Shown here one piece after another: positions 8,889-19,400 of a DNA stretch of 57,197 nt (its first letter is position 1; each line of letters begins with the position of its first letter). The stretch lies in the NCBI GenBank assembly GCA_017441585.1, contig JAFRWW010000052.1, forward strand, positions 1 through 57,197, in the 5' to 3' direction. Source of the stretch: Lachnospiraceae bacterium (GTDB lineage: Bacteria; Bacillota; Clostridia; Lachnospirales; Lachnospiraceae). The translations under genes were made by a program, and so were the position numbers. The notes beneath the pieces are model-generated. The model did not search any database, was not told the DNA's origin, and saw nothing but the letters and a program-made list of their open reading frames with translations.

Positions 8889-11204
8889 TTATTTTACTTC
8901 AAATACAGTGGCAAAACCGCCTGAGTAAGCTGTAGGAGTAAAGCATGATAAGCCCTGGCCGTTCTTAAAATACAAAGTGCCGAAGACTGAATCATAGAGC
9001 TTTTCGGTCATTACGGTCATGACCGGCTTATCTGAATCGGTTTCCAGATATACTATCAGGTCTTTGCTTCCTTCAGCCGGTTTTTCCATGGGGTCTTCCT
9101 TGATCATACCATTGCCCCTTATGACTACCCTGTCTATTGCGGGAACCTTCGCACCGGCGTTTACGGCTTCGGTATGTGCTTCATATTCTCCATCTTTTTT
9201 GGTGAGGATGAGGTTGAAAGCTTCACCGTCCGCATTAAATCTCCATGCGACTTGTCCCTTACTTAGATCTACCTGTGTGGGAGTCATGCTCATGGCGTAG
9301 TCCTCAGTGTTAACTCCGTCCTCACCCCAGGTTCCGAAGGTATAAAACCACTGTGAAATGGCGTACATATCCCGGGTGATCAAACACAGGACTTCCTCAT
9401 CTTTCTGGGGGAACATAAGGTTTGCGATTTCTTTTGATTCATCGTCGGAAAGTCCTTTTTCTTTAAGCTTTTCCGTGGCTGTCTCTTTTTCCACTGAAAG
9501 CAGTTCGGTCATGAGGGCGAGGGTTTCCTTATTTTCTCCAAAAGCCGCTGTCATTTTTTCCGTGGCAGCGTCACCTTCTCCGGATAACATCTTTATTATA
9601 TTTTTTGATAATACTTCATCCTGAGTGGAAAGTGCTTTACCTATCCAGTATACGCGCATTCCGTTCTGGGAACCACCGTCGAAAATGGTACGGCGGTCAG
9701 CCTTTTCTTCATAAAAATACCCATAGTCCCACCAGCTGGCCAAAATGGCGTCTTTGGGGGCGTTATACCGGATATTTTTAATGGGCTCGTGGAAACTTCT
9801 GCTTACGGAAGGATGGGAATCCGCCGATGATCTGTACACGCCGTACAGTGCGGGGAAGATCGCGAGCAGCACTATCATGACGACATAGATCTGATAGTCC
9901 ATCATCTTTTTTTCTCTCATAAGGTTTGTCAGCCATCCCACAAAAAGGCCTGCCAGCAGGGCCACCGGCACTGCAAAAAGCATGATGAAACGCCAGTTCC
10001 TGAAGGCCAGTACAAATGATGCGAAAGACCAGACCACCAGAAGGACATGGTCAAAGATGAAATCTTTTTTTATGATGCCGCGTATCAGCATGATGCACAT
10101 GGTTATGGCCGCAGCGCAGGGGAGCGCCCCGCCTACCGCGTTTATCACGCCGATGGTATTACCTGAGAGAACCTTCATCTGGAACAGGCCCGTCAGGCCG
10201 CCGGCGATAATGGCCGGTTTTTTCATCTCCGATACGGATACGTAGGCGTCAGGGAAGATTCCGCCGCCCCCTGCAAATATGGCTTTAACCTGACTGAACA
10301 TATTTGCAAAGAAACCGATATCAAAGATCATGATCAGTACGATTATAAGTGCGATGACAGTTCCCCCACCGATAAGTGCAGGTTTAAGGTTCTCTTTATT
10401 GCGGAGTCTTTTAGCAATCGCATATATAATAAGCGCTGCTACGGCTATTCCGATGAAGAGAGTGTAGGCGTTCCAGGATATTATCAGAAGATACAGCGAG
10501 ATAAGGTAAAGTAATATCGATAGTATTTTCTTGATTTTGCCAGCGTTGTTTTTGACTGCATCGGACTTGCCATCGATGAGTTTGTTCACGCCGGAACTTT
10601 CGATAGTTGATATCAGCAGGACGGCCGATAAAAAGAACAGGCAGGATACGGTGGACAGCAGTGTGTCGGTATCGTAAAAGCCCGGTATGGTATGGACAAA
10701 ATATCCGTAATTCACAGATGCCAGTATGGATGCGACCATAGCTGCTAAGAGGCCGCCCAGCCTGTATGCAAAGATAAAAACAGGTATGACTACCAGGACC
10801 GAAAGTACGGTTCCCTGCCAGTAAACTGTTTTTTCAAGCGTCACCTCCGGCTTAAACTTAGATATGATTTTATTTGAAAGTATCGCGATGTAGGCCATCA
10901 GCGGCTTGTAATCTCCGGCGCTTCTTCCGTAGGGGGCGTAACTCAGAGAATCCCAGGGCTGATCGTCCTTGTACTGTCCGCCGGGAACGCCGTAATTCAT
11001 GATATCCCGTGTCATCCTCAGGTGATAGTAGGAGTCCATTTCCGTGAGATACGGAACTCCGGTGTCCGGATCTGTATATTCTTCGCCCAGTATACTGACT
11101 ACCTGGCGGTGGGACATGAGCCTGAATCCAAAGGCGGCGAGCATTATGAGCAGCATCACGATTATTGCGATAGTGAATTTTTTTGTTTTATCTGTTTTGG
11201 TCAT
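8889..11204 (-). CDS. STT3-type oligosaccharyltransferase (N-glycosylation)
   Basis: A 771-residue protein with a membrane domain (about 12 helices to residue ~455) and a soluble C-terminal domain, as in STT3/AglB/PglB. Catalytic signatures are all visible: Asp57 in MDSYYHLR of the first external loop, DTD 178-180 in GFYDTD, the SVSE motif at 323-326, FRNWRF around 401-406 in a late helix, and WWDYG at 491-495, which reads the +2 Ser/Thr of the sequon. RDMYAIS near 611-617 may be the DM/MI-type motif. The expected reaction is en bloc transfer of a lipid-linked oligosaccharide to Asn in N-X-S/T on the outer face. It overlaps DUF2304 by ATGA and abuts the flippase. This is uncommon in Firmicutes, where I know STT3 mainly from archaea, eukaryotes and epsilon/delta-proteobacteria. 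Confidence 0.93.
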   Translation of the reverse strand: MTKTDKTKKFTIAIIVMLLIMLAAFGFRLMSHRQVVSILGEEYTDPDTGVPYLTEMDSYYHLRMTRDIMNYGVPGGQYKDDQPWDSLSYAPYGRSAGDYKPLMAYIAILSNKIISKFKPEVTLEKTVYWQGTVLSVLVVIPVFIFAYRLGGLLAAMVASILASVNYGYFVHTIPGFYDTDTLLSTVSCLFFLSAVLLISTIESSGVNKLIDGKSDAVKNNAGKIKKILSILLYLISLYLLIISWNAYTLFIGIAVAALIIYAIAKRLRNKENLKPALIGGGTVIALIIVLIMIFDIGFFANMFSQVKAIFAGGGGIFPDAYVSVSEMKKPAIIAGGLTGLFQMKVLSGNTIGVINAVGGALPCAAAITMCIMLIRGIIKKDFIFDHVLLVVWSFASFVLAFRNWRFIMLFAVPVALLAGLFVGWLTNLMREKKMMDYQIYVVMIVLLAIFPALYGVYRSSADSHPSVSRSFHEPIKNIRYNAPKDAILASWWDYGYFYEEKADRRTIFDGGSQNGMRVYWIGKALSTQDEVLSKNIIKMLSGEGDAATEKMTAAFGENKETLALMTELLSVEKETATEKLKEKGLSDDESKEIANLMFPQKDEEVLCLITRDMYAISQWFYTFGTWGEDGVNTEDYAMSMTPTQVDLSKGQVAWRFNADGEAFNLILTKKDGEYEAHTEAVNAGAKVPAIDRVVIRGNGMIKEDPMEKPAEGSKDLIVYLETDSDKPVMTVMTEKLYDSVFGTLYFKNGQGLSCFTPTAYSGGFATVFEVK

Positions 11205-11557
11205 TTTTCTTCCCTGTTTTCGTTCGTATTTTTTTCTTCCCTCAGCGCATCCTCCTCCACGAACCGCTCGAACTTATCCTCCAATGCGGAAAATCTCAGC
11301 GACTGGATAAAACAGTGGGCCAAAAGGCAGAAGATGATTATGAGAAAAACGAGATTTATCGGCGACTGAATGCCTATAAGTCCGGCAAGCCATATGACCA
11401 CCCCTGGAAAAAGGCTCAGCACTACAAATACCATGGAGAGGATTACCCAGAAGGTGGTATCATGAAGCTTTACCTCTGATTTTTTAAGTCTTCTTGTCAC
11501 AAAAAGGAAACTTAAAAATGATGATATGAATAAAAGTATCCTTAATATTATCGGCAT
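11201..11557 (-). CDS. DUF2304 family small membrane protein
   Basis: A 118-residue protein with three hydrophobic segments (about 1-20, 34-60, 66-88) and a charged Glu/Arg/Asn tail. The pattern of an arginine-rich first loop (TRRLKKSEVKL), a W in helix two and FPGVVIWLAGLIGI fits DUF2304. These proteins often sit beside GT2 polyprenyl-phosphate glycosyltransferases and are thought to be membrane partners. Here the gene begins one base after the GT2 stop and overlaps the STT3 start (ATGA), placing all three in one coupled unit. Confidence 0.82.
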   Translation of the reverse strand: MPIILRILLFISSFLSFLFVTRRLKKSEVKLHDTTFWVILSMVFVVLSLFPGVVIWLAGLIGIQSPINLVFLIIIFCLLAHCFIQSLRFSALEDKFERFVEEDALREEKNTNENREEK

Positions 11558-11558
11558 G

Positions 11559-12245
11559 TCAGCTCCTTATCCGGGAAAGCAGCAGGATGGATGTACATAT
11601 CCTGAACATGTAGCGCATGGAACCCACTATGTCCAGATAGCTCTTTCCGCTCATCCTTTCATTCATGGAAACACTCACTTCCGAAACCTTTATGCCCTTT
11701 TTCAAAAGATAAGAAAGGGTGTCCGGCTCAGGTGAGTATAGAGACGATCTCACAAACAGCTCCATTACGTGGCGGTCATATATCCTCATACCGGAGGTGG
11801 GATCGCTTATTCGTGTCCTTGTCGTAAGGCGGATACAGCCGGAGATCACACGGCCTCCGATGATACGGGGAGTGAGTTTTACGGTTTTTTTGATATATCT
11901 GGACCCAATGACTATATCTGCATCTGTCTGTTTTATGGTGTCATAAAGATTTTTTACGGCAGTGGCATCGTGCTGCCCATCGGCGTCAAACTGCATGCCG
12001 TATTCATAGCCATTGCTAAGAGCATATTGCATTCCGGTACGGATCGCTTGGGCAAGCCCTAAGTTTACCTTGTGCCTCGCCACTTTTATTCCCAGTTCTT
12101 TACATACATTAAAGGTGTCGTCCCGGGAGCCGTCATCCACCACCAGTATGGAATGATCCCCCGCCACGGCACGAAGCTGCGATATTACGCCGGATAAATT
12201 TTTTGCCTCATTGTAGGCCGGGATGATTATCAGCAGATCTTTCAT
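11559..12245 (-). CDS. GT2 glycosyltransferase, polyprenyl/dolichyl-phosphate sugar synthase type
   Basis: A 228-residue GT-A enzyme of the DPM1 class. It opens with LLIIIPAYNEAKNL, has VVDDGSRDDT at ~36-43 and the metal-binding DADG at 87-90, with no C-terminal membrane helices. The likely reaction is transfer of a sugar from a nucleotide donor to polyprenyl phosphate, giving a lipid-linked sugar for use outside the membrane. It is the first gene of the operon with DUF2304, STT3 and the flippase. An AAGGAG lies about 16 bases before the ATG, which is far for a ribosome site. The sugar is unknown. Confidence 0.87.
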   Translation of the reverse strand: MKDLLIIIPAYNEAKNLSGVISQLRAVAGDHSILVVDDGSRDDTFNVCKELGIKVARHKVNLGLAQAIRTGMQYALSNGYEYGMQFDADGQHDATAVKNLYDTIKQTDADIVIGSRYIKKTVKLTPRIIGGRVISGCIRLTTRTRISDPTSGMRIYDRHVMELFVRSSLYSPEPDTLSYLLKKGIKVSEVSVSMNERMSGKSYLDIVGSMRYMFRICTSILLLSRIRS

Positions 12246-12589
12246 TTCGCCGGGATCCGTACTCCTTATGTGATATTACTTCTGTTGTTAAACGTCGTCA
12301 TTTGTCCGGCACATTAAACTGTCGACATTGAATGGTCGGAGTGATCATACGTAACTTTTCATTAGAAATTTTACAATTCTAACGAATAATTCTATCAAAT
12401 AAGGTAAATATATTCAACAAAAAGGGCTATTCAGTATGTTTTGGCACGTGGACTGTTGAAACTGTTCCTTTGGGAAACAGTCGGACATAAGTATCGTTTG
12501 CTAAAGTATATGTTGGATGAGTTGCAAAATCTAACAAATAATCACGCAAAATGACTGATTATGTGTCAAAAAAGACCGATTAGACAGTT
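12246..12589. other. Divergent intergenic region between glycosylation operon and sequon-rich genes
   Basis: No gene seen. It holds the promoters of the minus-strand GT2-DUF2304-STT3-Wzx operon and, on the right, of the surface-protein gene. An imperfect dyad around 12456-12482 (ACTGTTCC / GGAAACAGT) could be a regulator site shared by both directions. Confidence 0.5.
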
Positions 12590-12617
12590 TTGCACATCTG
12601 TTTTATCTGTATATGAT
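12590..12617 (+). promoter_or_regulatory. Candidate sigma-A promoter of the first sequon-rich surface protein
   Basis: TTGCAC at 12590-12595 and TATGAT at 12612-12617 are 16 bases apart, about 80 bases before the start codon. Confidence 0.5.
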
Positions 12618-12697
12618 ATATTAAATGCAGTTTGTGAAACAAAGGAACTGAATAAGAAGTATCTTTTTACATGATAGTAAATCAAGGAGGACAAGCT

Positions 12698-15600
12698 ATG
12701 ATAAAAGGAAGGATTTTAAAAAGACTGACCAGATTCGGCCTGTGCTTTTATCTTTTTGCCTACTGCATGGCCTTTACTGTCTGTGCCGAGGAGTATCCGG
12801 TACTGATGCCCGACGCCGGAGCCGGTGTCGCGGACGAGGTCGCATATGAGGCGGTGGAAGACGCCGAAGTACTGGATGTAAACGGTATTACCGAGGCTGA
12901 TGACGCTACGGCCGAAGATAAGGTAGATGACGCCAAGCCGGTGGACGAGGACGCGCTTGTGGAAGAAACCGCCCTCGGAGACGCTATTCCGGTGCCTGAT
13001 CTGGAAGGAGAGGCGTATGCAGGTTCCAGCTTCACCGGTCTGTTTAATCAGATATGGGAAACAGTAAAAACAACAAACCATAGCCAGGACTACGATGTGC
13101 CCTACTCTGTGTTCCTTACCCAGGACGTGTATCTTGATAATGGTACCGTTCCCGGGTATGTAAGCCGTATCGGTGATGTGACCATTGACGCCGCGGGATA
13201 CAGCTTTATAGGCGCAGGTGCGGGATATGCAAACGGCAGACGTAATCTGAATGATTTTCATGCATTCAGGTATCTTACCATAAAGAATGCACGTTTCACA
13301 GGCTTTGAGAGCGGAGTTTTTGAACATGACTGGATTGATCTCGGGTGGAGATTTAATCATCTGAATCTCATCAACTGTACCTTTGAGGGAAATAAAGGTG
13401 GTTCCGGTGCCGTCCTCTATGCTATACAGGAGGATTATGTATCGCTTTCTAACTGTACCTTTATTAACAATACAGCATCCGGCAGCGGCGGTGTCATATA
13501 TCTTAATTATCCCGGTTCCCTTGAGGTTGAGAACTGTATATTTAAAGATAATACCGCAGGCGATAAGGGCGGAGCCATCGCCATAATGAATGAGAGTAGA
13601 TCGATTGAAATTGACGGCTGCAGTTTTATGAATAATACGGCAGCCAAGGGTGGTGCTATCTATGATATAACAGAAAATACGTATATGGTAAGCGGCAGCG
13701 GTTTCCTGAATAATGTGGCTACGGATGAAAACGGCGGTGGCGCCATTTACAGGAAATATGTTTCGGACTCATATTACGATTACATTTCTTCCAGCTCATT
13801 TTTGTATAATTCAAAGCCTGAGGTAGTGCTGGAAGAAATGGAAAATAAGACAATGATCGATGAGTTCATTGGCGGGAACTGGTTTGGCGGTACCGTGGAT
13901 CAGGCCGTAAATAATACTCTTTCACCGACATCTTCCGTATATGTGCCCGGCGGCGGAGAGGGCGTCTACAGATGTAAACTCCTTAATATGGAAAGATCCG
14001 GCTCATATAACAGCCCGTTGATGAGATTTTATATTTACGCTGCATCAGATTATTACAGCAATGGAACGGTAGTATATTATAATTCAAGAAATGGCTATCC
14101 GTTGGGAATTGATGTTACGGGCGTCGGAGCGAATATAACCTTTACAAATGACACGACCAGAGTTCAGTACGATGGTAATTATTACAGAGGCCTCTTATTG
14201 GGTTCAATAGATCCCGGAAGCAAGTCTTATTCCGTATCCATTAAGGATCCCATGGGCAATGTGCTTTTGACCCGTACTTATGACAGGACCATTGATAAGT
14301 GGGGCGTTTCTTTTGAAAATGCAACAGATGGAACAGTCTACAGAGGGTGGTTAGATCCTGTAGTCGAGGGAGATACAATGATATTCTCGGCTTATGGGAA
14401 TTACTGGACTACATTGGCAAATGGGTCACTCAGTCGTTATCTTGATTATAATGAATATACCGGTGAATGGGTTGAACTTGGTACCTCCGGAGTAGGTCCT
14501 GTATTTGCAAATGAGACCATACACGCGTTTGTCGACGGAAGAAAGATCGGAGATTATGTGACTGACAGCAAAGGATTATTTTACATAAACACAGATGATC
14601 TGGGCGAGTTTGAGACCGCCAAATATGTAAATATGAACTTTTCTGTTGATTTCATGCCTAACCAGGCATCTCAGCAAAAGCGTGTTTTTCCTAAGGGATA
14701 TACCGAAGTGGGAACTGTGTCTTATGCTCCGAACAACCTGACGGTTTCCTTGAGTTCCCCTGTAACTAATATCACAGAGGGTATTATTTCGGTATATTAT
14801 AATACATCTACGGATCCGGAGAAAAAATTCTTTAAGAACTTTGATTTGGCCGGTGTTAATGCATCTGATTATAGAACTATAGTGGAGAATCTGAATGAGT
14901 CCCTTCCTGCCGGATTGTATTACTTTACGGCAGAGTATACCTGTGACAGTGGTAACTTTAAGAATTCTACTGAGCCTGACTATTATGGCAGTAAGTCATC
15001 AACTCTGGTAGGACCTGCAGGCTTTACCGCTGCAGAGTTGAGGCCCGGTTCAATGAAGAATACACTTGAGGCTCATGTGGCAGCGGTCACTCCCATGAAT
15101 GACGGTAATGTTTCCGTATGGTACAGACCGGCCGCAGGCGGAGAAAATATTCTTTTGAGATGCTGGAATATGAGCGATGAGGATGAGTACTACAGAAGCA
15201 ACTTCTGGGCCGATCTGAATGTTTCTTCAATCCCTAAGGGAGATTACATTTTTACGGTTAATTATAACAGTTCATCAGGCGAATCTATGAACTGTACCTA
15301 TGAGAAACAGATTTCGGTCCCTGTTTCAAGTCCATATACGCAAGATGCCGGTGTGTCCATCGCACAGGGATCGAGCATGCAGGTTAAAGTGGGAGATGAG
15401 GGCTTCTATCTTAACGCATCTGCGGAATATCCGGGAGAAGGCGGCGAGTGGATGTATAGTAGCAGCAATTCTTCCGTGGCTACGATTGATGAGAATGGAT
15501 TTGTAGTTCCTCTGGCAGCAGGCGTTACAAACCTTACGGCTGCATATGAGTCCTATTACACAGAGGGAAGCGCATCCTTGCTTCTTACAGTTGTCAACGG

Positions 15601-16297
15601 ATCAGGCAGCGGTAATGGTACAATACCTGACAATGGAACGATACCTGACAATGGAACGATACCCGATAATGGAACGATTCCTGATAATGGTACAGAGCCT
15701 GTTCCCGTTGAGAACGGTACAAGCGGTATTGTGCTGACAAAGGTTGAGCCTATCTCTTTACCTGAGATGAATGTGACTGTAGATATGGCGTATACGCAGA
15801 ATACTACCTATACCGACTGCAAGTATAAAGCTGCAGATGTAAAGACGGGTTCTGATAACATTTATACCGTAGGAGCAGTGTCCATACAGTTTAATTCATC
15901 ATTGCTTAAGTATGCAGTGCCTCAGTTTAAGTTTAAGAATGCAAAACATTCTACTGCAGTGACCGGTAAGAAGGCGTCTGTTACGGTTAAGCTCAAGGCG
16001 AATAAGGGCATAGATAAGGGCGTAAAAGCGCAGATCAAAGCCGCAAATAAAGTGCTCAAGACACATCCTATGGAGTTTACATTAGAGCAGGTGGATCTGG
16101 CTCAGGCTAAGGACGTCACCTATGTAACGGATAAGAAGGGCGCAAAGGTTAAGAAGGTTTCGCTTAACGCAAACGGATTTAAGTATAACCTTAAAGCTAA
16201 AAAGAATTTTACCTATGAGATGGGCACTGATAGTATAACGATCAAAGGCACCGGTGATTATAAGAATACTTATTTAATACCGTTAAATGTGAAATGA
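12698..16297 (+). CDS. Secreted sequon-rich beta-helix/Ig-like surface protein, copy 1
   Basis: A 1199-residue exported protein. The start at ATG 12698 follows AGGAGG (12685-12690) and opens a signal peptide ending near TVCA|EEYP. An acidic Ala/Asp/Glu region comes next. From ~195 to 375 are repeats of the form FxxN...GGAIY, the signature of right-handed beta-helices in Pmp-like and archaeal adhesin-like proteins. A long run of Ig-like segments and a Big-2-like stretch near 940-965 follow, then four IPDNGT hinge repeats at ~974-1001 and a Lys-rich C-terminal module. I count 41 N-X-S/T sequons and no N-P-S/T. No LPXTG or membrane anchor. It stands divergent to the STT3 operon, so it is the obvious candidate substrate. 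Function (adhesin or coat) is inferred. Confidence 0.85.
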   Translation: MIKGRILKRLTRFGLCFYLFAYCMAFTVCAEEYPVLMPDAGAGVADEVAYEAVEDAEVLDVNGITEADDATAEDKVDDAKPVDEDALVEETALGDAIPVPDLEGEAYAGSSFTGLFNQIWETVKTTNHSQDYDVPYSVFLTQDVYLDNGTVPGYVSRIGDVTIDAAGYSFIGAGAGYANGRRNLNDFHAFRYLTIKNARFTGFESGVFEHDWIDLGWRFNHLNLINCTFEGNKGGSGAVLYAIQEDYVSLSNCTFINNTASGSGGVIYLNYPGSLEVENCIFKDNTAGDKGGAIAIMNESRSIEIDGCSFMNNTAAKGGAIYDITENTYMVSGSGFLNNVATDENGGGAIYRKYVSDSYYDYISSSSFLYNSKPEVVLEEMENKTMIDEFIGGNWFGGTVDQAVNNTLSPTSSVYVPGGGEGVYRCKLLNMERSGSYNSPLMRFYIYAASDYYSNGTVVYYNSRNGYPLGIDVTGVGANITFTNDTTRVQYDGNYYRGLLLGSIDPGSKSYSVSIKDPMGNVLLTRTYDRTIDKWGVSFENATDGTVYRGWLDPVVEGDTMIFSAYGNYWTTLANGSLSRYLDYNEYTGEWVELGTSGVGPVFANETIHAFVDGRKIGDYVTDSKGLFYINTDDLGEFETAKYVNMNFSVDFMPNQASQQKRVFPKGYTEVGTVSYAPNNLTVSLSSPVTNITEGIISVYYNTSTDPEKKFFKNFDLAGVNASDYRTIVENLNESLPAGLYYFTAEYTCDSGNFKNSTEPDYYGSKSSTLVGPAGFTAAELRPGSMKNTLEAHVAAVTPMNDGNVSVWYRPAAGGENILLRCWNMSDEDEYYRSNFWADLNVSSIPKGDYIFTVNYNSSSGESMNCTYEKQISVPVSSPYTQDAGVSIAQGSSMQVKVGDEGFYLNASAEYPGEGGEWMYSSSNSSVATIDENGFVVPLAAGVTNLTAAYESYYTEGSASLLLTVVNGSGSGNGTIPDNGTIPDNGTIPDNGTIPDNGTEPVPVENGTSGIVLTKVEPISLPEMNVTVDMAYTQNTTYTDCKYKAADVKTGSDNIYTVGAVSIQFNSSLLKYAVPQFKFKNAKHSTAVTGKKASVTVKLKANKGIDKGVKAQIKAANKVLKTHPMEFTLEQVDLAQAKDVTYVTDKKGAKVKKVSLNANGFKYNLKAKKNFTYEMGTDSITIKGTGDYKNTYLIPLNVK

Positions 16298-16324
16298 TCG
16301 TTATCAGCATTCTTTGATATTAGG

Positions 16325-16354
16325 GGGCGGTCCGGTTTTGGACCGTCCCTTTTT
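16325..16354 (+). terminator. Rho-independent terminator after surface protein copy 1
   Basis: CGGTCC pairs with GGACCG, extended by a GGG/CCC step with one bulged base, followed by a run of five T. It is a near copy of the hairpin after the second surface gene, so the terminator was duplicated with the gene. Confidence 0.8.
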
Positions 16355-16409
16355 ATGGCTTTGTTGTCATTTACCGGGAAAGATGTTAAAATGATTCAAG
16401 TTAATTTTT

Positions 16410-16443
16410 TGTCATTTTGAGGAACGAAGTGACGAAGAATCCT
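16410..16443 (+). repeat. Dispersed GTCATTTTGAGGAACGAAG repeat
   Basis: A single-arm copy of the window's dispersed element, ending GACGAAGAATCC, between the two surface-protein genes. It extends into a spurious upstream reading frame of the second surface gene. Confidence 0.8.
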
Positions 16444-16494
16444 GACAGGGTAAATAAAAGTATAGAAGTAAATCTATATCGAGGAGGACGAGTT

Positions 16495-19400
16495 ATGTTA
16501 AGGGGAAAGATCTTAAAAAGGCTGACCAGGTTCGGGCTGTGTTTTTATCTGTTTTCTTACTGCATGGCCTTTACCGTGTGTGCCGAGGAGTATCCTGCGC
16601 TGACGCCCGGCGGAGGGACAGGCGTTGCGGATGAAGTCTCGTATGATGAGGCTGCATTTGGGGAAGATGCTGATGCCGAGGCTCTGGAGGTGAACGGCGT
16701 CGGTGAAGGAGAGGACGAATCTGATGAGGCCATAGTGTCCGATGATGCAAAAATAGACGAGGATGCCCTGGTTGAAGAGGAAATCGCCGGCGAAGGAATA
16801 GGGTCAATATATCTTGATTCGGGCGAGGCATATGAGAATTCCACCTATAGTGGCCTGCATAAGCAGATATGTGAGGCCATTGACGATGTTGAAAGCTATT
16901 ACAGTGTATATCTGACAGAGGATGTCTTTGTCGATAACGGAATCGTTCCGGGTGTTGACAAGCGTGAGGGCAGTGTGATGATCGATGCGAGAGGTTATGC
17001 CTTCAGGGGAACTAAGGACCCCGCTCTTTCAGGTCAGAATATCGATAGGAAAAATCTGAAAGATCTGTGTTCAGCATTTGAATCGGTTGAGATCGTTAAC
17101 GCCAGATTTGTGAATTTTGAGGACAGCATTCTGTTTGATGAATTTAGTGAAGATGGCTTTGAATTGTCGCTCTATAACTGTACCTTTGAAAACAATACAG
17201 GCGTCTATGGAGGAGCGATCTGTTCTTCCGGAAGTTATGATGAGATCAGTATTGAGAACTGCACCTTTAAGAATAACGGCGCTCAGGCCGGAGGCGGAGC
17301 TATCTATCTTGGATCAAACGGTTCTATTATGGTGACGAATAGTTCCTTTATGGATAATGTAGGAAGCCTCGAAGGTGAGTACAATGCGGGGGAATCCTAC
17401 GGCGGAGCTATAATGGTAAACTGTACGGGAAACTACATGAAGGTGAAAGAGTGTGTATTTGTGAACAATACTGCTCAGAAGGGTGGCGCCATTTATGACA
17501 GGATCATAGATGATGAATCTAACGATGGGCAATATATCGTAGATAAGTGTAGCTTTATAGATAATAAGGTTACGGATTCTGAGGCGGGTGGAGCTGTCTA
17601 TAGGGAATATGTAGGTACGGAATACGATGAGATCAAAGACAGCGTATTTCTTAAAAATACCCAGCCCGAGATCGTGCTGGATGAAGTAGATGAAAAGGCA
17701 TATATTTCTAATTTTATCGGAGGAAACTGGTACGGTGGTACGGTGGATGAGGCCAGGGACAACGGACCTCTTTCCACTAAGCCTTCCATCCTGGTAAGAG
17801 GCTCAGGTGAGGGAGTCTATAACTGGACACTCATTAACATGGAAAGGGCAAAGAATAATGATACTTCGATAGTCTTTAAGGTATTTGCGGCTTCACAGGC
17901 TTTCAGTGATGGTACTGTAATATATTATGATTACAGTAAGAGTAAACGCCTTGGCGTTGGTGATATTTTTGGCTGTATCGGTGAGAATATTACCTTCAGC
18001 AATTCTTCGTTTGGTATAGATTATAATCCTGAATGGCGATATGGCAGTTATGTAGAATGCTATTACGGAGGGGTTAACGGTACCATAGATCAGGGTAAGA
18101 ATAGTTACAGTGTCACGATCACCGATCCTATGGGGAATGAGCTGCTGACACGCTCTTATGACAAGGGTCGGATAGGCTGTGATCTGGATCATTACGGAAA
18201 TGCTACTGTAAACAGGACCTCAAGTGCAGTACTGGGTGATACATTCACATATAGAGCATTTACGTGGGTATATAATACAGCGGCGAACGGAACTTTAATG
18301 AATAACAGCGATTTCACCGGTCCGTGTCTTGCAAATGAAGTTATTCATGTTTTTGTGAATGGTAAAAAGTATGATGATATCGTTACCGACAGCCAGGGCT
18401 TTTTCAATGTGACGATAAACGATGTAGGTAAATATAATTCTGTGAGTATGAAATTTACTTCTGATGCTACTACCAGTTATTTTACTGACAGTCACGCGAT
18501 ATATCCTAAGGGATATGTGAGCGTATATTGTTATCCTTCTTCCGGGGAGTCAAATGCTGTTGATGTTTATCTTTATTCTCCAATAGAAAATGTGACGGAG
18601 GGTAAGATCGCGGTATATTACACCAAGGCCGGCAGCGATGAGAAAAAACTGTTTAATACCACGGATCTGGAAGGTTATGATGATAGTGAAATCGAAATAT
18701 ATATAACGGATCTGAATAAAACCCTTGATCCCGGATATTACTACTTCTCTGCAGAGTATGCCTGCGACAGCGGTAAATACCTGAATTTCACCACTCCTTT
18801 GGAAGAAAGCAGTAAGGAGGGGGTTCTGGTAGGACCTGAAGGATATACATACACGGATATGGAGTCTGGTTCCGAGGATGATATGCTTTATGCGCATTTT
18901 ATGTCCATTACCCCTGCGAAAAACGGTACCTTATCGACCTGGTACCGGCCTGTATCGGGCACGGAAAAGACAGCTTTGGAGTCTTGGAATATGAGCACTC
19001 TGGAGTCATGGGAACAGATGAGTTACTGGGGCTTCATCAATGTCTCGGAAATTCCGGATGGCGATTATGTCTTCGGAGTGGATTATAATTGCCCCACAGG
19101 AGAATGTATGAATTCTTCCTGTGAAAAACAGTTCACACTTCCTATTAAGGGAAAATATTCTTACGAAGACGCCATTGTGTCTATAGCCCAGGGTGATAAG
19201 TTACAGGTTAAACTGGGGGATCCCGATTTCATTCTTAATGTGACTGCAGAAAACCTCGGAATGTATGAAGGTGAATGGAGTTTTGAAAGCAGTAATATGT
19301 CGGTCGCTACTGTAGATGACGAAGGTCTGGTTCATCCTGTAGGTTTGGGCGTCACCAATATAACCGCATTCTATCAGTCAGAAGATACAATGGGTAACGC

